In this document: one piece after another, positions 52,966 to 63,623 of the stretch
Numbering within the stretch: the stretch's first letter is position 1
Layout: each line of letters opens with the position of its first letter
From: Flavobacterium frigoris
GTDB lineage: Bacteria > Bacteroidota > Bacteroidia > Flavobacteriales > Flavobacteriaceae
Assembly: GCF_900111075.1 (NCBI RefSeq)
Contig: NZ_FOFZ01000003.1
Coordinates: forward strand, 124,001 to 188,000
Length of the DNA: 64,000 nucleotides
Reading direction: 5' to 3'
The notes under the pieces: model-generated
The model's database searches: none
Told to the model about the DNA's origin: nothing
What the model saw: only the letters and a program-made list of their open reading frames with translations
Position numbers and translations under genes: made by a program

Positions 52966-55900
52966 TGTTATCAATTTCTTCAGTTAATGGATTTTCTTCT
53001 TCATTTTTTACCAACTTATATTTTTCAGCTATTCGACCAAATATGTAATACAATCCCGGAATAACAAACACACCGCAAATAGTACCAATAAGCATCCCTC
53101 CTGCTGCCGCTGTTCCAATAGTTCTATTACCAATTTTACCCGGCCCTGTAGCAAAAACCAATGGTAGTAAACCTGCGATAAAAGCAAATGATGTCATCAA
53201 AATAGGACGGAACCTTGCTTTTGCTCCTTCCATTGCAGCCTCTAGCACTGATTTCCCTGCTGCATGCCGCTGAATGGCGAATTCCACAATCAAAACAGCA
53301 TTTTTACCCAGCAACCCAATCAACATTACCATGGCTACTTGAGCGTAAATATTGTTTTCGAGTCCTGTTAATTTCAGTAAAAGAAAGGCTCCAAAAATAC
53401 CCGCTGGCAAGGATAGAATTACTGATAAAGGCAATATAAAACTTTCGTATTGCGCTGCTAATACCAAATAAACGAATCCTAAACAGATAAGGAATACCCA
53501 AATTGCCTGATTCCCTTGTGATACTTCATCTGCAGAAATACCTGCCCAATCAATATCATACCCTCTTGGTAATTTTTCAGCAGCAACTTCTTGAATAACT
53601 TTAATAGCTGTACCACTACTATATCCTGAGGCAGCAGAACCACTAATCTCTGTAGAAGTGTACATATTATGTCTAGTAATCTCCGATAGTCCATATACTT
53701 TTTCTAACTTCATAAAAGCAGAATAAGGAACCATCTCATCTCGATCATTTTTTACGTAGAGTTTCAAAATATCCTCTGGCAATGCTCGGTATTCAGGAGA
53801 CGCTTGAACGATTACTTTATAATTGATTCCATATTTAATAAAACTAATTTCGTAATTACTTCCCACTAATGTAGACAAGGTATTCATTGCATTCTCAATG
53901 GAAACTCCTTTTTGCTGTGCTAGGTCATTATCCACTTTCATCATGTACTGAGGAAAACTGGCGCTATAGAAACTGAATACATTAGATAATTCAGGACGTT
54001 TGTTTAATTCTTTTACAAAATCATTATTAATCGCCTCCATTTTTTTGTAATCACCTGATCCCGTTTTATCCAATAAACGAAGCTCAAATCCTCCGGCAGC
54101 TCCATATCCTGGTACTGCAGGCGGTTGGAAAAATTCGATGTTTGCACCTGGAATATCTTTAGATTTTTCTTCTAATTCTGCCATAATCTCAACAACAGAT
54201 TGCTTTCTATCATCCCAGTCCTTAAGGTTAATCAAACAAGTTCCTGCATTAGATCCAGTACCTTCAGTCAAAATTTCATATCCTGCTAAGGAAGAAACGG
54301 ATTTCACTCCTTCGACACCTTCAGCAATTTTTTGCAATTTTACTGAAATATCATTAGTTCGTTCTAATGAAGATCCCGGAGGTGTTTGAATAATAGCATA
54401 AAACATACCTTGATCCTCATTCGGGATAAATCCAGAAGGAACGGTACTACTAATTAACCATGTTCCAGCACAAAATCCTACCAATGCAATAAAAGTAATC
54501 ACTCTTCTATTTATAATTTTTCCTAGTAACTTTTGATATTTACCCTGAGCAAGATTAAAGGTGTTATTAAAGCCTTCTATAAATCTATTTATAGGTGTTT
54601 TCTTTTTAGGTTTGCCATGATTGTTTTTTAACATCATCGCACAAAGCGCAGGTGTCAATGTCAACGCTACGATTCCCGAAAGAATAATTGCTGTTGCCAT
54701 CGTAATAGAGAATTGTCTATAAAATACTCCAACTGGTCCAGACATAAACGCAACTGGAATAAATACTGCAGCCATCAAGAACGTTATCGCCACAATAGCT
54801 CCAGAAATTTCATGCATCGCTTTTTTAGTCGCTTTTAAAGCTGAAAGATGCTCTTCTTCCATTTTTGCATGTACGGCTTCAATAACCACAATGGCATCAT
54901 CGACGACGACCCCAATAGCCAAAACCAAAGCAAACAACGTAATTAAATTAAGTGAAATATCGAAGAATTGCATGAACATAAAAGTTCCAACCAAAGATAC
55001 TGGCACCGCAATTGCCGGGATAATTGTAGAACGCCAATCCCCCAAGAAAAGAAACACCACTAATCCTACCAAAACAAAAGCTTCGATTAAAGTATGGATT
55101 ACTTTTTCGATCGAAGCATCCAAAAATTTAGAAACATCATACGAAATTTCATAATCCATTCCTTTTGGGAATTTTTTCTTGATGGTTTCTAATTTGGCTT
55201 TTACATCTTCAATAACTTGATTTGCATTACTACCGAAGGACTGTTTTAATACAATTGCTGCAGATGGTTTTCCATTTAGATTCGAATAAATATCATACAT
55301 CGAACTTCCAAACTCAATATTTGCAACATCTTTTAATCTTAATATTTCGCCATTAGCATTGGATCGTAATATGATATTTCCATATTGTTTTTCGCTCGTA
55401 AATCGACCTGAATATTTCAAAACATATTCAAATGCTTGTGAACGTTTTCCCGAGGCCTCTCCTGTTTTTCCCGGTGAAGCTTCCAAACTTTGACTTGATA
55501 AAGCTTCCATTACCTCATCGGTAGAAATTTTATAGGCCAACATACGATCGGGTTTCAACCAAATACGCATGGCATATTCGCGAGTACCTAGAATATCTCC
55601 AGAGCCAACACCATTTACCCTTTTCAATTCAGATAAAACATTGATGTCAGCATAATTATACAAGAATTTTTGGTCGGTTCCTTTATCAGTACTAAAAAGA
55701 TTGACGTACATCAACATACTGGGAACTTCACGAGTAATTTTCACACCCTCCCTAACCACTAATGGAGGCAGTTTATTAACAACCGATGCCACCCTATTTT
55801 GCACATTAATAGCGGCTTGGTTAGGATCAGTACCTAAGTTGAATACAACTTGAATACTAGCTTCACCGTCATTTCCAGCATCGGAAGTCATGTATTTCAT

Positions 55901-56122
55901 TCCTGGAACTCCATTTAAGGCTCGTTCTAAAGGAATAACAACTGATTTGATCATCAATTCTCCATTAGAACCAGGGTAATCTGCTGTAACATTCACCATT
56001 GGTGGCGAAATAGAAGGAAATTGGGTAATAGGTAAATTCATCACCGATAATACCCCTAAAAAGACAATTATTAGCGATATTACTATCGACAAAACGGGCC
56101 TTTGGATAAATTTATTAAACAT
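52943..56122 (-). CDS. RND efflux permease (AcrB/MexB type, HAE1)
   Basis: A 1059-residue inner-membrane resistance-nodulation-division transporter. It starts MFNKFIQRPVLSIVISLIIV and shows the HAE1 hallmarks: PITQFPSISPPMVNVTADYPGS in the porter domain, VLAIGVVVDDAIVVIEAVH in TM4 with the proton-relay aspartates, and GLLGKNAVLIVEFAIQ in TM10. Twelve membrane segments and two large periplasmic loops are evident. It exports hydrophobic compounds using the proton gradient, working with the flanking adaptor and outer-membrane factor. It lies 25 bp after the adaptor gene. Confidence 0.95.
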   Translation of the reverse strand: MFNKFIQRPVLSIVISLIIVFLGVLSVMNLPITQFPSISPPMVNVTADYPGSNGELMIKSVVIPLERALNGVPGMKYMTSDAGNDGEASIQVVFNLGTDPNQAAINVQNRVASVVNKLPPLVVREGVKITREVPSMLMYVNLFSTDKGTDQKFLYNYADINVLSELKRVNGVGSGDILGTREYAMRIWLKPDRMLAYKISTDEVMEALSSQSLEASPGKTGEASGKRSQAFEYVLKYSGRFTSEKQYGNIILRSNANGEILRLKDVANIEFGSSMYDIYSNLNGKPSAAIVLKQSFGSNANQVIEDVKAKLETIKKKFPKGMDYEISYDVSKFLDASIEKVIHTLIEAFVLVGLVVFLFLGDWRSTIIPAIAVPVSLVGTFMFMQFFDISLNLITLFALVLAIGVVVDDAIVVIEAVHAKMEEEHLSALKATKKAMHEISGAIVAITFLMAAVFIPVAFMSGPVGVFYRQFSITMATAIILSGIVALTLTPALCAMMLKNNHGKPKKKTPINRFIEGFNNTFNLAQGKYQKLLGKIINRRVITFIALVGFCAGTWLISSTVPSGFIPNEDQGMFYAIIQTPPGSSLERTNDISVKLQKIAEGVEGVKSVSSLAGYEILTEGTGSNAGTCLINLKDWDDRKQSVVEIMAELEEKSKDIPGANIEFFQPPAVPGYGAAGGFELRLLDKTGSGDYKKMEAINNDFVKELNKRPELSNVFSFYSASFPQYMMKVDNDLAQQKGVSIENAMNTLSTLVGSNYEISFIKYGINYKVIVQASPEYRALPEDILKLYVKNDRDEMVPYSAFMKLEKVYGLSEITRHNMYTSTEISGSAASGYSSGTAIKVIQEVAAEKLPRGYDIDWAGISADEVSQGNQAIWVFLICLGFVYLVLAAQYESFILPLSVILSLPAGIFGAFLLLKLTGLENNIYAQVAMVMLIGLLGKNAVLIVEFAIQRHAAGKSVLEAAMEGAKARFRPILMTSFAFIAGLLPLVFATGPGKIGNRTIGTAAAGGMLIGTICGVFVIPGLYYIFGRIAEKYKLVKNEEENPLTEEIDNNEVHKEK

Positions 56123-56147
56123 TTTTATATTTTTTTATATGATTAAT

Positions 56148-57230
56148 TTACTCCGCTTTCAATCTTAAATGCTCAATTACAATTTTAGGATCCATTGTTT
56201 TGCATTTAATTTTATCGCCCTCTTTTACCTTTTGAACACCTTCTAATAAAATCATATCACTAGCTGAAACACCACTTTTTAGCACATATAAATCAGGCAT
56301 TTCCCCTTTAATTTGAATTTCTTGTGAATGTACAATGCAGTTTTTATCTACTAAAAACACATACTTTTTGTCCTGTATTTCATAAGTCGCCTTTTGTGGA
56401 ATTACTAAAGCATTTTTAAGAGGGACAGTCATTAGCACTTTACCTGTTTCTCCATTTTTGAGTAATTTGTCAGGATTAGGGAATCGAGATCTAAAAGCTA
56501 TATTTCCAGTTTCGCTATTAAATTCACTTTCTATAACCTCTACCTTTCCTTTGTATTTCAATGAAGTACCGTTTGCTAAAAGTAAACCTACTTGGTTTTG
56601 AGCACGGTTTTTAATATCAGTTTCATAATCTAAATATTCTGGTTCAGAAACATTGAAATAAGCATACATCTCACTATTGTCAGAAAGACTAGTTAGTAGT
56701 TCACCTTCATCAATAAGGCTACCTAATTTTTTAGGAATTCTATCTATCGTTCCCGAGAATGGCGATTTAATATCAGTTGCAGATAAATGAAATTTAGCCA
56801 TTGCCATTTCTGCTCTTGCCTGATCTAATTTAGCTTTGGCTACAGCCAATTCATTTTTAGAAACTACATTCTTATCCGCTAAATCCTTGGTGTTTTGTAC
56901 TTCTATTTCTGAAGCTTTTACTTCGGCTAATGCCTTTTGATATTCAGCTTCGTACATCGTAGGTAATATTTTAAATAATATTTGGCCTGCCTTTACGTAT
57001 TGACCTTCATCAACATAAATTTTTTGTAAAAACCCTTTTTCTAAAGCTCTAATTTCTATGTTTTTGACAGAACGAATTTGTGAGACATATTCTTTTGTAA
57101 ATGAAGTATCAACTATAATTGGATTTGTAACTAAAAACGTTTCAGCTACTTCTTTCTCTTCTTTTTTTGAGTTACAACTCGTTAAGCTTATTAGGGCTAT
57201 TAGCCCAGATATAATGGCGATTCTCTTCAT
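56148..57230 (-). CDS. RND periplasmic adaptor (membrane fusion protein), lipoprotein
   Basis: A 360-residue AcrA/MexA-like adaptor. The signal peptide ends in a lipobox (LIALISLTSC, Cys19). A lipoyl/biotinyl-like domain (EKGFLQKIYVDEGQYVKAGQ), a helical hairpin (about 95-145), a second lipoyl half (DIKSPFSGTIDRIPKKLGSL) and beta-barrel domains follow. It couples the AcrB-like permease with the outer-membrane factor. It is the first gene of the three-gene pump operon; no TetR or AraC regulator gene lies next to it. Confidence 0.93.
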   Translation of the reverse strand: MKRIAIISGLIALISLTSCNSKKEEKEVAETFLVTNPIIVDTSFTKEYVSQIRSVKNIEIRALEKGFLQKIYVDEGQYVKAGQILFKILPTMYEAEYQKALAEVKASEIEVQNTKDLADKNVVSKNELAVAKAKLDQARAEMAMAKFHLSATDIKSPFSGTIDRIPKKLGSLIDEGELLTSLSDNSEMYAYFNVSEPEYLDYETDIKNRAQNQVGLLLANGTSLKYKGKVEVIESEFNSETGNIAFRSRFPNPDKLLKNGETGKVLMTVPLKNALVIPQKATYEIQDKKYVFLVDKNCIVHSQEIQIKGEMPDLYVLKSGVSASDMILLEGVQKVKEGDKIKCKTMDPKIVIEHLRLKAE

Positions 57231-57398
57231 GATAGTTTATGAATTGAGTACTTGATTGTTTGGATTTAAAAATTTTATAGGGTAAAACAAAACATCAGCA
57301 GCCATGACGTGTCCGAGAACCGTCATTTAGAAAAATAAAGTTATTTTTCTCTTTTAGAGATTAAAAATCATTAAATTATCAACTGATGAAGCCAATAA

Positions 57399-57779
57399 TC
57401 AAATTCTTAAAACTCGGATTAGAATGTATATTGGTTGAGAATATCCAAAAAAAGACGGAAAGTTTTTTATGCCTTTTAAGTTATCTTTTAAATAAAAGAA
57501 ATTGGAATTTGTAATATACCATTTGTGAGTAGCCTCAAAATTTAATGGTGCAAATTTATTCGAGGTATTATCTGAATTAAGATTATCCTCTCCAGTATCT
57601 GTATCTTCAATAATTTTATTATACTGATCTGAATTGTCAACTATACCTTGATTTTCTAAAAAATGTTTTTGAGTCAAAGAGTTCTTCGTACTACAAGGAT
57701 GTGTACGATTAACAGTTAAATTTTCACCTTTGCAAAAAAAGAATGAGCAAAGGAATATAAAAAAAATTGTTGCTCTCAT
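57399..57779 (-). CDS. Small exported hypothetical protein
   Basis: A protein of 126 residues if started at ATG 57779 (MRATIFFIFLCSFFFCKGEN, signal-peptide-like); an in-frame ATG 21 bases upstream adds a leader that spoils the signal. The mature part is acidic and Asn-rich (DTDTGEDNLNSDNTSNKF) and ends IYILIRVLRI. No family is recognised. It may be lipidated at the Cys of SFFFC. It stands alone, with 168 bp to the pump operon downstream and 280 bp of non-coding DNA upstream (57780-58059). Confidence 0.6.
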   Translation of the reverse strand: MRATIFFIFLCSFFFCKGENLTVNRTHPCSTKNSLTQKHFLENQGIVDNSDQYNKIIEDTDTGEDNLNSDNTSNKFAPLNFEATHKWYITNSNFFYLKDNLKGIKNFPSFFGYSQPIYILIRVLRI

Positions 57780-58059
57780 TTCGAGACCAAATGTAGTCAA
57801 ACATTGATAGTGAAAATAAATTTTATGATTTTGTTAAGTAAAAATCAACGAAATCGTTTTCCCTGCAAATGGTTGTAGCAACACAATAATTATAAGTAGT
57901 TAAAAAAGAATCTATTAATACTTTTATAGACCAAACCATTTATTATGATTTACTTTAACTCCTTATTCATTTATACCGTATTACTTCTTAAAATATTGGA
58001 AATATTTGTTTTTTTTATATTTAAATAACTTTCAAAAAGTAAAAAAGTAATCTATTTTC

Positions 58060-58740
58060 CTAAGAAATTATTCGGCCGTCCTCCATTGTAATTATTCGAT
58101 CTGTTTTATTGGCGAAATCAGGATCATGGGTAACAATTAATATCGTCTGATTAAACTCTTGTGTCAATGTTTTAAAGATATCAAAAACAACGTCGCCATT
58201 TTTTTTGTCCAAATTCCCCGTAGGCTCATCCCCCATTATAATCAAAGGATCGTTTATAAGAGCTCTTGCAATCGCGACGCGCTGCTTCTCCCCACCACTC
58301 AACTGATTTGTCTTTTTTGTTGCGTGCTTTTCAATTCCTAATGTTTTCAAATGGCCCATCGCACGGTGTTCTAATTCCTCTTTAGAATATTTACCTAATT
58401 TAAACCCAGGAAGCATCACGTTACCTAACACATCATATTCTGACAACAAATAATGAAATTGAAAGACAAAACCTATTTTCTCATTTCGGATTCTTGCCAA
58501 ATTCTTATCCGGTTGTCCCGTAATTAACTCATCATGGATCAACAATTGTCCTTCATAATCCGTATCCATCGTTGAAAGCAAATACAACAAGGTAGATTTT
58601 CCAGAACCAGAACGTCCCTCTATAGAAACAAACTCGCCATGATTAATACTTAAATTGACATCCTTAATTACCTGAAATTTTGCAGGATTATAGAAATACT
58701 TTGTTAAACCTATGGTTTCTATTACTTTATTATTTTCCAT
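58060..58740 (-). CDS. ABC exporter ATP-binding protein (MacB/LolD-type)
   Basis: A 226-residue ABC ATPase of the MacB/LolD clade. Walker A is GRSGSGKST (42-50), the Q-loop lies in [14 protein letters not shown], the signature motif is [17 protein letters not shown], Walker B is [13 protein letters not shown], and the switch His is in [11 protein letters not shown]. It powers the FtsX-type permease encoded 2 bp upstream. The clade exports lipoproteins, macrolides or other envelope molecules without importing. Which cargo applies here is not visible. Confidence 0.93.
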   Translation of the reverse strand: MENNKVIETIGLTKYFYNPAKFQVIKDVNLSINHGEFVSIEGRSGSGKSTLLYLLSTMDTDYEGQLLIHDELITGQPDKNLARIRNEKIGFVFQFHYLLSEYDVLGNVMLPGFKLGKYSKEELEHRAMGHLKTLGIEKHATKKTNQLSGGEKQRVAIARALINDPLIIMGDEPTGNLDKKNGDVVFDIFKTLTQEFNQTILIVTHDPDFANKTDRIITMEDGRIIS

Positions 58741-58742
58741 AC

Positions 58743-59999
58743 CTATTTCCCTCTAATAATTTCTACCGGATCTACTCTACTTGCTTTTAAAGCTGGAAAC
58801 AAACCTGAAATAATTGTCGTAAAAAGGGCAAAGGTTATTCCGATACTATAATACACTATATTATAATCAATTGGATACGTTTTAACAGTTGGCAAAGAAG
58901 TCGTTTCAAAAGGGATGACATCGATAATAGCAGAAAAAACATAGCCGAAAACTAATCCAAAAATACCTCCTGTCAAACCAATTATTATCGATAGTGAGAT
59001 AAAAATCCATTTTACATCGTTACCTGAAAAGCCAGTGGCTTTAAGAATAGCAATACTATCCATTTTTTCATAAATCATCATATTCAATATATTGTAAATT
59101 CCAAAACCAGCAACAATAAGCAAAACAATTCCAACCGAATAAGATATAATGCTTCGTACTGTACTTCCAGTTTCAAATTGCGAATTAGCAGTTTGATAAT
59201 CGATTGCATCCAAATTGAAAGCTGTATGAAACTCTTTGGACAGCGGAACAGCCGATTCTTTATCATAAAGATTAATCTGGATATCGGTAATATAGCTTTT
59301 GTTCTGGCCTAGCAGTTTTTGGGCTGTAGCCAATGAAGTATAACTCATCACATTGTCAATTTCGGCAATTCCTATTTCAGAAATCCCCACTATTTTTAAG
59401 GACGCAAGATTGCCGCTAGAAGTTGATATTTTTATAATATCCCCTTTCGAAAGTAACATTTTGTCAGACAGTCCCTTTCCAATAATAATACTGTTGTTCT
59501 GACTTAGATCTGTCACTTTCCCCTCTTTAATGTAATCACTAATCTTAAAAAGGGTATCCTCAGCAATAATATCTATTCCATTCACAAAACCTGCAATTTC
59601 TATCGTTCCTGAGTTAAATAAAACTGAGGCAGTCACCTTTGGCGCTACATCGATAATACGTTTATCCTGCTTTAAAGTTTTAATAATAGACATGCTATTA
59701 TATATCGATTTACCTCTGTCTTTTGGTTTTATGGAGCGAATGAAATTTGTGTTCCGTTTATAGTCTCCAGATAAAGATAAAGGCTGATTCTCCGATGGTT
59801 TCACTTCATTATACAAAAGGATGTGCGGTGTTCTATTTAGCATTAAACCATCTAGCATTTCATTTAATCCGCTCATAAAACTGACTAAAGCAATAAACAT
59901 AGCAATACTAAAAGTGACACCCACAGCTGCGACAATAGTTTGTTTAAGTCTAGCTCTAAGCAAATGAAAAGCAATATTTAAAATCAGTTTATAATTCAC
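58743..59999 (-). CDS. ABC exporter permease (FtsX/MacB/LolC-type)
   Basis: A 418-residue permease with the MacB/LolCE topology: one helix near the N-terminus (about 19-42; QTIVAAVGVTFSIAMFIALV), a large periplasmic MacB_PCD domain (about 45-280), and three C-terminal helices forming the FtsX domain (VGIVLLIVAGFGIYNILNMM, GLTGGIFGLVFGYVFSAI, ALFTTIISGLFPALKASRVD). The motif KASRVDPVEIIRGK at the end is typical. The start codon overlaps the adaptor stop by one base, and the ATPase follows after 2 bp. Confidence 0.92.
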   Translation of the reverse strand: MNYKLILNIAFHLLRARLKQTIVAAVGVTFSIAMFIALVSFMSGLNEMLDGLMLNRTPHILLYNEVKPSENQPLSLSGDYKRNTNFIRSIKPKDRGKSIYNSMSIIKTLKQDKRIIDVAPKVTASVLFNSGTIEIAGFVNGIDIIAEDTLFKISDYIKEGKVTDLSQNNSIIIGKGLSDKMLLSKGDIIKISTSSGNLASLKIVGISEIGIAEIDNVMSYTSLATAQKLLGQNKSYITDIQINLYDKESAVPLSKEFHTAFNLDAIDYQTANSQFETGSTVRSIISYSVGIVLLIVAGFGIYNILNMMIYEKMDSIAILKATGFSGNDVKWIFISLSIIIGLTGGIFGLVFGYVFSAIIDVIPFETTSLPTVKTYPIDYNIVYYSIGITFALFTTIISGLFPALKASRVDPVEIIRGK

Positions 60000-61087
60000 T
60001 ATTTTGGTATATAAATGGTTTCATCCTTTTTCAATCCTTCTAAAATCTCCACCTTTTGGTAATCACTCAAACCTATTCTTACTTTCCTTTTCTCATCATT
60101 ATTTACGATAACATATTCATTATCTACTAAATAACTTCTAGGAATGGTAATCGTATTTTCTTTTGTCTTAATAATTATATTTGCCTCGGCTGTTAGATTA
60201 GGATATAGTTTTTTTGGTGCGTTAACGAAATGCGCTTCAATTTTAAATGTGCGTGAACGCTCGTCCATAATAGGATATATTTTATTAACAATCGCTTCAA
60301 AAACTTCCCCTTTATAACTGTCCATCGTAACTAATGCTTTCTGTCCCAAAACTACACGCACCATATCGTTCTCGTCCACTTCGAGTTCCAATACAAACGA
60401 ATTTGCCTTCCCAATAATCGCAAGTGGAGTCTGCGTGGTAATCAGGGTGCCTTCATCAACCAAAACATCGTACAATCGACCGGCCATAGCACTTTTTATA
60501 CTAAAATCACTTTGGGTATTTTGACTGTATTTAAGATTGATGCTGCTGCGATCTTGGTCGTTCTTCAATTGTACTCTTAGTTGTGCCAATTGCTTTTTAG
60601 TTGACTCATAATTTAGCTTAGAACTTTTATAAGCTAATTCGAATCTTTCAAAGTCAACTTCTGAGATCCCCTCAAGAGACCTTATTTTATTATTTCTATT
60701 ATAAATGGATTCGTCAAGAGTGAGCTTATCCTTTGCCGATTGTACTTTTAGCTCCATCTCTGCGATCTTATCCCTGATGTAGAGACTATTTCCTTGACTA
60801 AGCTGATACGCTAATCTGGCATTTTCAGTGTTTAATTCCGCTTTTTCACTTTCAAGTTCAAAAAGCAACTGCCCTTGACTTATGGGTTGCCCCGCAGCAA
60901 CTTTTATTTTTTGCAAAATACCATTTACGGTGGAGTAAACGGTATATTGATCATTTGCTTTAATGATTCCTGATGCATAGACACTTTCGGTTACAGAACC
61001 AACAGTAGGTTTTATTCCTTCACTGTTTTTCGAACAGGACAATGCTAAAAATAGCACAGCTAATAAAGTACAGTTTGCAAATTTCAT
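59999..61087 (-). CDS. Periplasmic adaptor of the ABC exporter (HlyD/MacA-like lipoprotein)
   Basis: A 362-residue membrane fusion protein. ATG at 61087 gives MKFANCTLLAVLFLALSC, a lipoprotein signal (Cys18); an upstream ATG would add ten hydrophobic residues. A lipoyl domain (GILQKIKVAAGQPISQGQLL), a coiled-coil hairpin (about 70-160), the second lipoyl half (FSIKSAMAGRLYDVLVDEGT) and a beta-barrel domain follow. It is coupled by a one-base overlap to an ABC permease, so the three genes form a MacAB-like export system rather than an RND pump. Its cargo is unknown. Confidence 0.88.
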   Translation of the reverse strand: MKFANCTLLAVLFLALSCSKNSEGIKPTVGSVTESVYASGIIKANDQYTVYSTVNGILQKIKVAAGQPISQGQLLFELESEKAELNTENARLAYQLSQGNSLYIRDKIAEMELKVQSAKDKLTLDESIYNRNNKIRSLEGISEVDFERFELAYKSSKLNYESTKKQLAQLRVQLKNDQDRSSINLKYSQNTQSDFSIKSAMAGRLYDVLVDEGTLITTQTPLAIIGKANSFVLELEVDENDMVRVVLGQKALVTMDSYKGEVFEAIVNKIYPIMDERSRTFKIEAHFVNAPKKLYPNLTAEANIIIKTKENTITIPRSYLVDNEYVIVNNDEKRKVRIGLSDYQKVEILEGLKKDETIYIPK

Positions 61088-61220
61088 CTCAATCGATTTA
61101 ATAAAAATAAGTAACAAATAAACACTTAAATTTACCGCTTTTTTCTCACATTCATTCTATTAAAAGCTTTTTTAATAGAATAATCTGATTTTTTTTAAAA
61201 CTAAACGGAGGAAGAAATTA

Positions 61221-61718
61221 TTACAAATATTTATCTAACTTATAATCTTCCATTAAATAACCGTGATCTAATTCTATATCTTCTTTCCCCGCAATTACAA
61301 AACCTAGTTTTTGATAGAAGGTTAATGCTTTATTGAACCGATTTACATTCAAGGAAAGAACTTTTGAATGATTCTCTTTTGCATTCTTTATCACGGTATC
61401 AATCAACAACCTACCTGCTCCTTTTCCTTGCGCTTCGGGAAGTAAATAAATCTTATGCAAACGAGTTATTTTATCCTCTAAATAATCATGCTGAAAGGAC
61501 GCAAAACCAAGACAAACAGTCCCTTCATAAGCTAAGATAAAGTGATGCCCATTATTGACTATATTATCCAATAGCACCTCCTCAGAATAAAAGGCTTTTA
61601 ACATATACTCCAATTGTGCTGCAGAAAGAATTTCGCCATATACATCTGGCCAAGTTTTATAGGCGATATTTTGAATTGTTTTGACATCTTTAGAAGTGGC
61701 TTCAGAAATAGTTATCAT
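61221..61718 (-). CDS. GNAT-family N-acetyltransferase
   Basis: A 165-residue acetyltransferase of the GNAT superfamily. The acetyl-CoA-binding motif A is clear: LHKIYLLPEAQGKGAGRLLI (Q/R-x-x-G-x-G/A), followed by LNVNRFNKALTFYQKLGFVI, the C-terminal motif B typical of small-molecule or ribosomal acetyltransferases. The N-terminus ITISEATSKDVKTIQNIAYK supports the start at 61718. The substrate is not identifiable. Confidence 0.9.
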   Translation of the reverse strand: MITISEATSKDVKTIQNIAYKTWPDVYGEILSAAQLEYMLKAFYSEEVLLDNIVNNGHHFILAYEGTVCLGFASFQHDYLEDKITRLHKIYLLPEAQGKGAGRLLIDTVIKNAKENHSKVLSLNVNRFNKALTFYQKLGFVIAGKEDIELDHGYLMEDYKLDKYL

Positions 61719-61820
61719 TTAAATGGATTGTAAAATTTATAATTATGCAAACATAAAAAAATAGTATTTATAAAAACGTTTTTAGATCTGCTCTTACTCT
61801 CCTAAAACTACTTTTAAAGA

Positions 61821-63617
61821 TTAAATCTCTTTAGGCATAAAAACATAAAATGTAGTACCAATATTTGGTTCTGATTGAACCGTAATGTATCCGTGGTGAT
61901 TATCAACTATTTTTTTACAAATAGCTAAACCTAAACCAGTTCCAGAATATTTTGGACTTGTTTCCAAACGTTGAAACAACATGAATATTTTATCGGCATA
62001 TTCTTGCTTAAATCCTATTCCGTTATCCCTAATTACAATTTTATGATAATCGCTATCTAAAATCAATTTGTCGTTATAAAATTCATCGATACCAATATCC
62101 TCGATGTAAATATTAATTTGGGGAGCAATCGTATCTTTACTGTATTTCAATGAATTAGTTATTAAATTTACAAAAAGTTGATCTATTTGAAAAGAGATTC
62201 CTTTTATCGTAGGTAAAGATCCGACTTCTATAACTGCTTTTTTATCGTCGATACTAGACGATAAATCGTCAATTACCACATTTACAATATCATTTAAATT
62301 TACTTCTTCAAAAACTTTATCGCCCTTTATAGTTCTGGAATAATTAACTAAATCAATTAATAGGGCTTGCATTTTATTAGCCGAAATACCAATTTTTGAT
62401 AAATATGTTTTTCCTTGTTCTGAAATAGTTTCCTTATCATTATCTCCTATTCTAGAAATAAACATTTGAATCTTATGGAGTGGCTCTTGCAAATCATGGC
62501 TTACGATATTATTGAAAGACTCTAATTCTTCATTAATACTTTTTAGCTCTGTATTACTTTCTTCTAATTTTAGTGTTTTTACATACTGCTCTGTAATGTC
62601 ATGATTTACACCTGTTTTTATCATTTCGCCTTTACTATTCTGAGTAAAGCTTCCTACTGACTTAATGTATTTTATTTCTCCATTAGTCAATACAAAACGA
62701 AACGTTAGCGATGTAGGTTCGTAGCTAATTAATGAATCCTTATGACTTTGAATCACATTTTCTAAATCGTCTCGATGAATGTATTTATTCAGGTTCTCTA
62801 ATTTGGGCTCAAAAGCATTTGGTTCCTCTCCTAAAAGACGATAAAAATTATCTGAGAAAGTATATAGTCCTGTTTCTATATTAATTTTCCAGTGACCAAA
62901 TCCAGCTATTTTTTCAGCATTGGTAAACGATAGATTTAAAAACTTCATTTCGTCATTGGCTTTTTTCAACTCAACGACATCAACATTTGTTTTATTAAAG
63001 GATAATAGCAAAATTAATAATGTAAGTATCACCAATAAAAAAGCACTTATAATAGAATCTTCTAATTCAAATTGATGATTAACATTATGAACTTTTATTT
63101 TATCTCCCTCAGCATTTATCGTTTTATAGACAAATGTTTTCATAGACTCCGTAAAACTATTGCTCTCCTGAAGCTTTTTATTAAATATAACACTATCAAA
63201 ATATTTGCTTTTAGATAATAACAAAGTCTCTCTAAACAAATCAAACCTATGATCAATTAACTTATTTAGCCTTTCAATGTCTTTTACTCTATTAGGATTA
63301 CTTGCTACTAATTCTTTTATTTTTAGTATATTTTGATCAATTTCTCCTCTTCTCAAAAATCTATTTTTAATATAGGACTCGTCTTTTGTAATAATGTAGC
63401 CCCTTAGATTACTCTCATACATACTAATTGTTGATAGTATTTTTTCCAGTTCTAATTGGGTTTCAGTTGAATTCGTAATTAAATCCACCGATGAATCAAG
63501 ACCTCTCATTTGGGTGTAAAAAACCGAAGCTATATAACCGACCACCACAATTGCTATACCTAAAGCAATTTTAAATATTTGAGTGTTTTTATATAATTTT
63601 TTCAACTTCATTAGCAA
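61821..63617 (-). CDS. CHASE3-PAS sensor histidine kinase
   Basis: A 598-residue hybrid-free membrane kinase. A first TM (about 14-32), a CHASE3 sensor (about 38-185; LSTISMYESNLRGYIITKDE), a second TM (about 188-208), a PAS/PAC domain (about 230-345; AGFGHWKINIETGLYTFSDN), then HisKA with the phosphoryl site His374 (NNIVSHDLQEPLHKI) and a HATPase domain with N-box LITNSLKYS, G1 IRDNGIGF and G2 GTGLGLAICKKI. ATG at 63617 or 63611 may start it. It lies 6 bp after a response regulator gene, its probable partner in a phosphorelay. Its stimulus is unknown. Confidence 0.93.
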   Translation of the reverse strand: MLMKLKKLYKNTQIFKIALGIAIVVVGYIASVFYTQMRGLDSSVDLITNSTETQLELEKILSTISMYESNLRGYIITKDESYIKNRFLRRGEIDQNILKIKELVASNPNRVKDIERLNKLIDHRFDLFRETLLLSKSKYFDSVIFNKKLQESNSFTESMKTFVYKTINAEGDKIKVHNVNHQFELEDSIISAFLLVILTLLILLLSFNKTNVDVVELKKANDEMKFLNLSFTNAEKIAGFGHWKINIETGLYTFSDNFYRLLGEEPNAFEPKLENLNKYIHRDDLENVIQSHKDSLISYEPTSLTFRFVLTNGEIKYIKSVGSFTQNSKGEMIKTGVNHDITEQYVKTLKLEESNTELKSINEELESFNNIVSHDLQEPLHKIQMFISRIGDNDKETISEQGKTYLSKIGISANKMQALLIDLVNYSRTIKGDKVFEEVNLNDIVNVVIDDLSSSIDDKKAVIEVGSLPTIKGISFQIDQLFVNLITNSLKYSKDTIAPQINIYIEDIGIDEFYNDKLILDSDYHKIVIRDNGIGFKQEYADKIFMLFQRLETSPKYSGTGLGLAICKKIVDNHHGYITVQSEPNIGTTFYVFMPKEI

Positions 63618-63623
63618 TTTTTT

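Noticed and set aside
57331..57352. Hairpin GAAAAATAA / TTATTTTTC as a terminator
   Set aside because: The stem is almost pure A-T and has no following T run on the minus strand, so it is not convincing.
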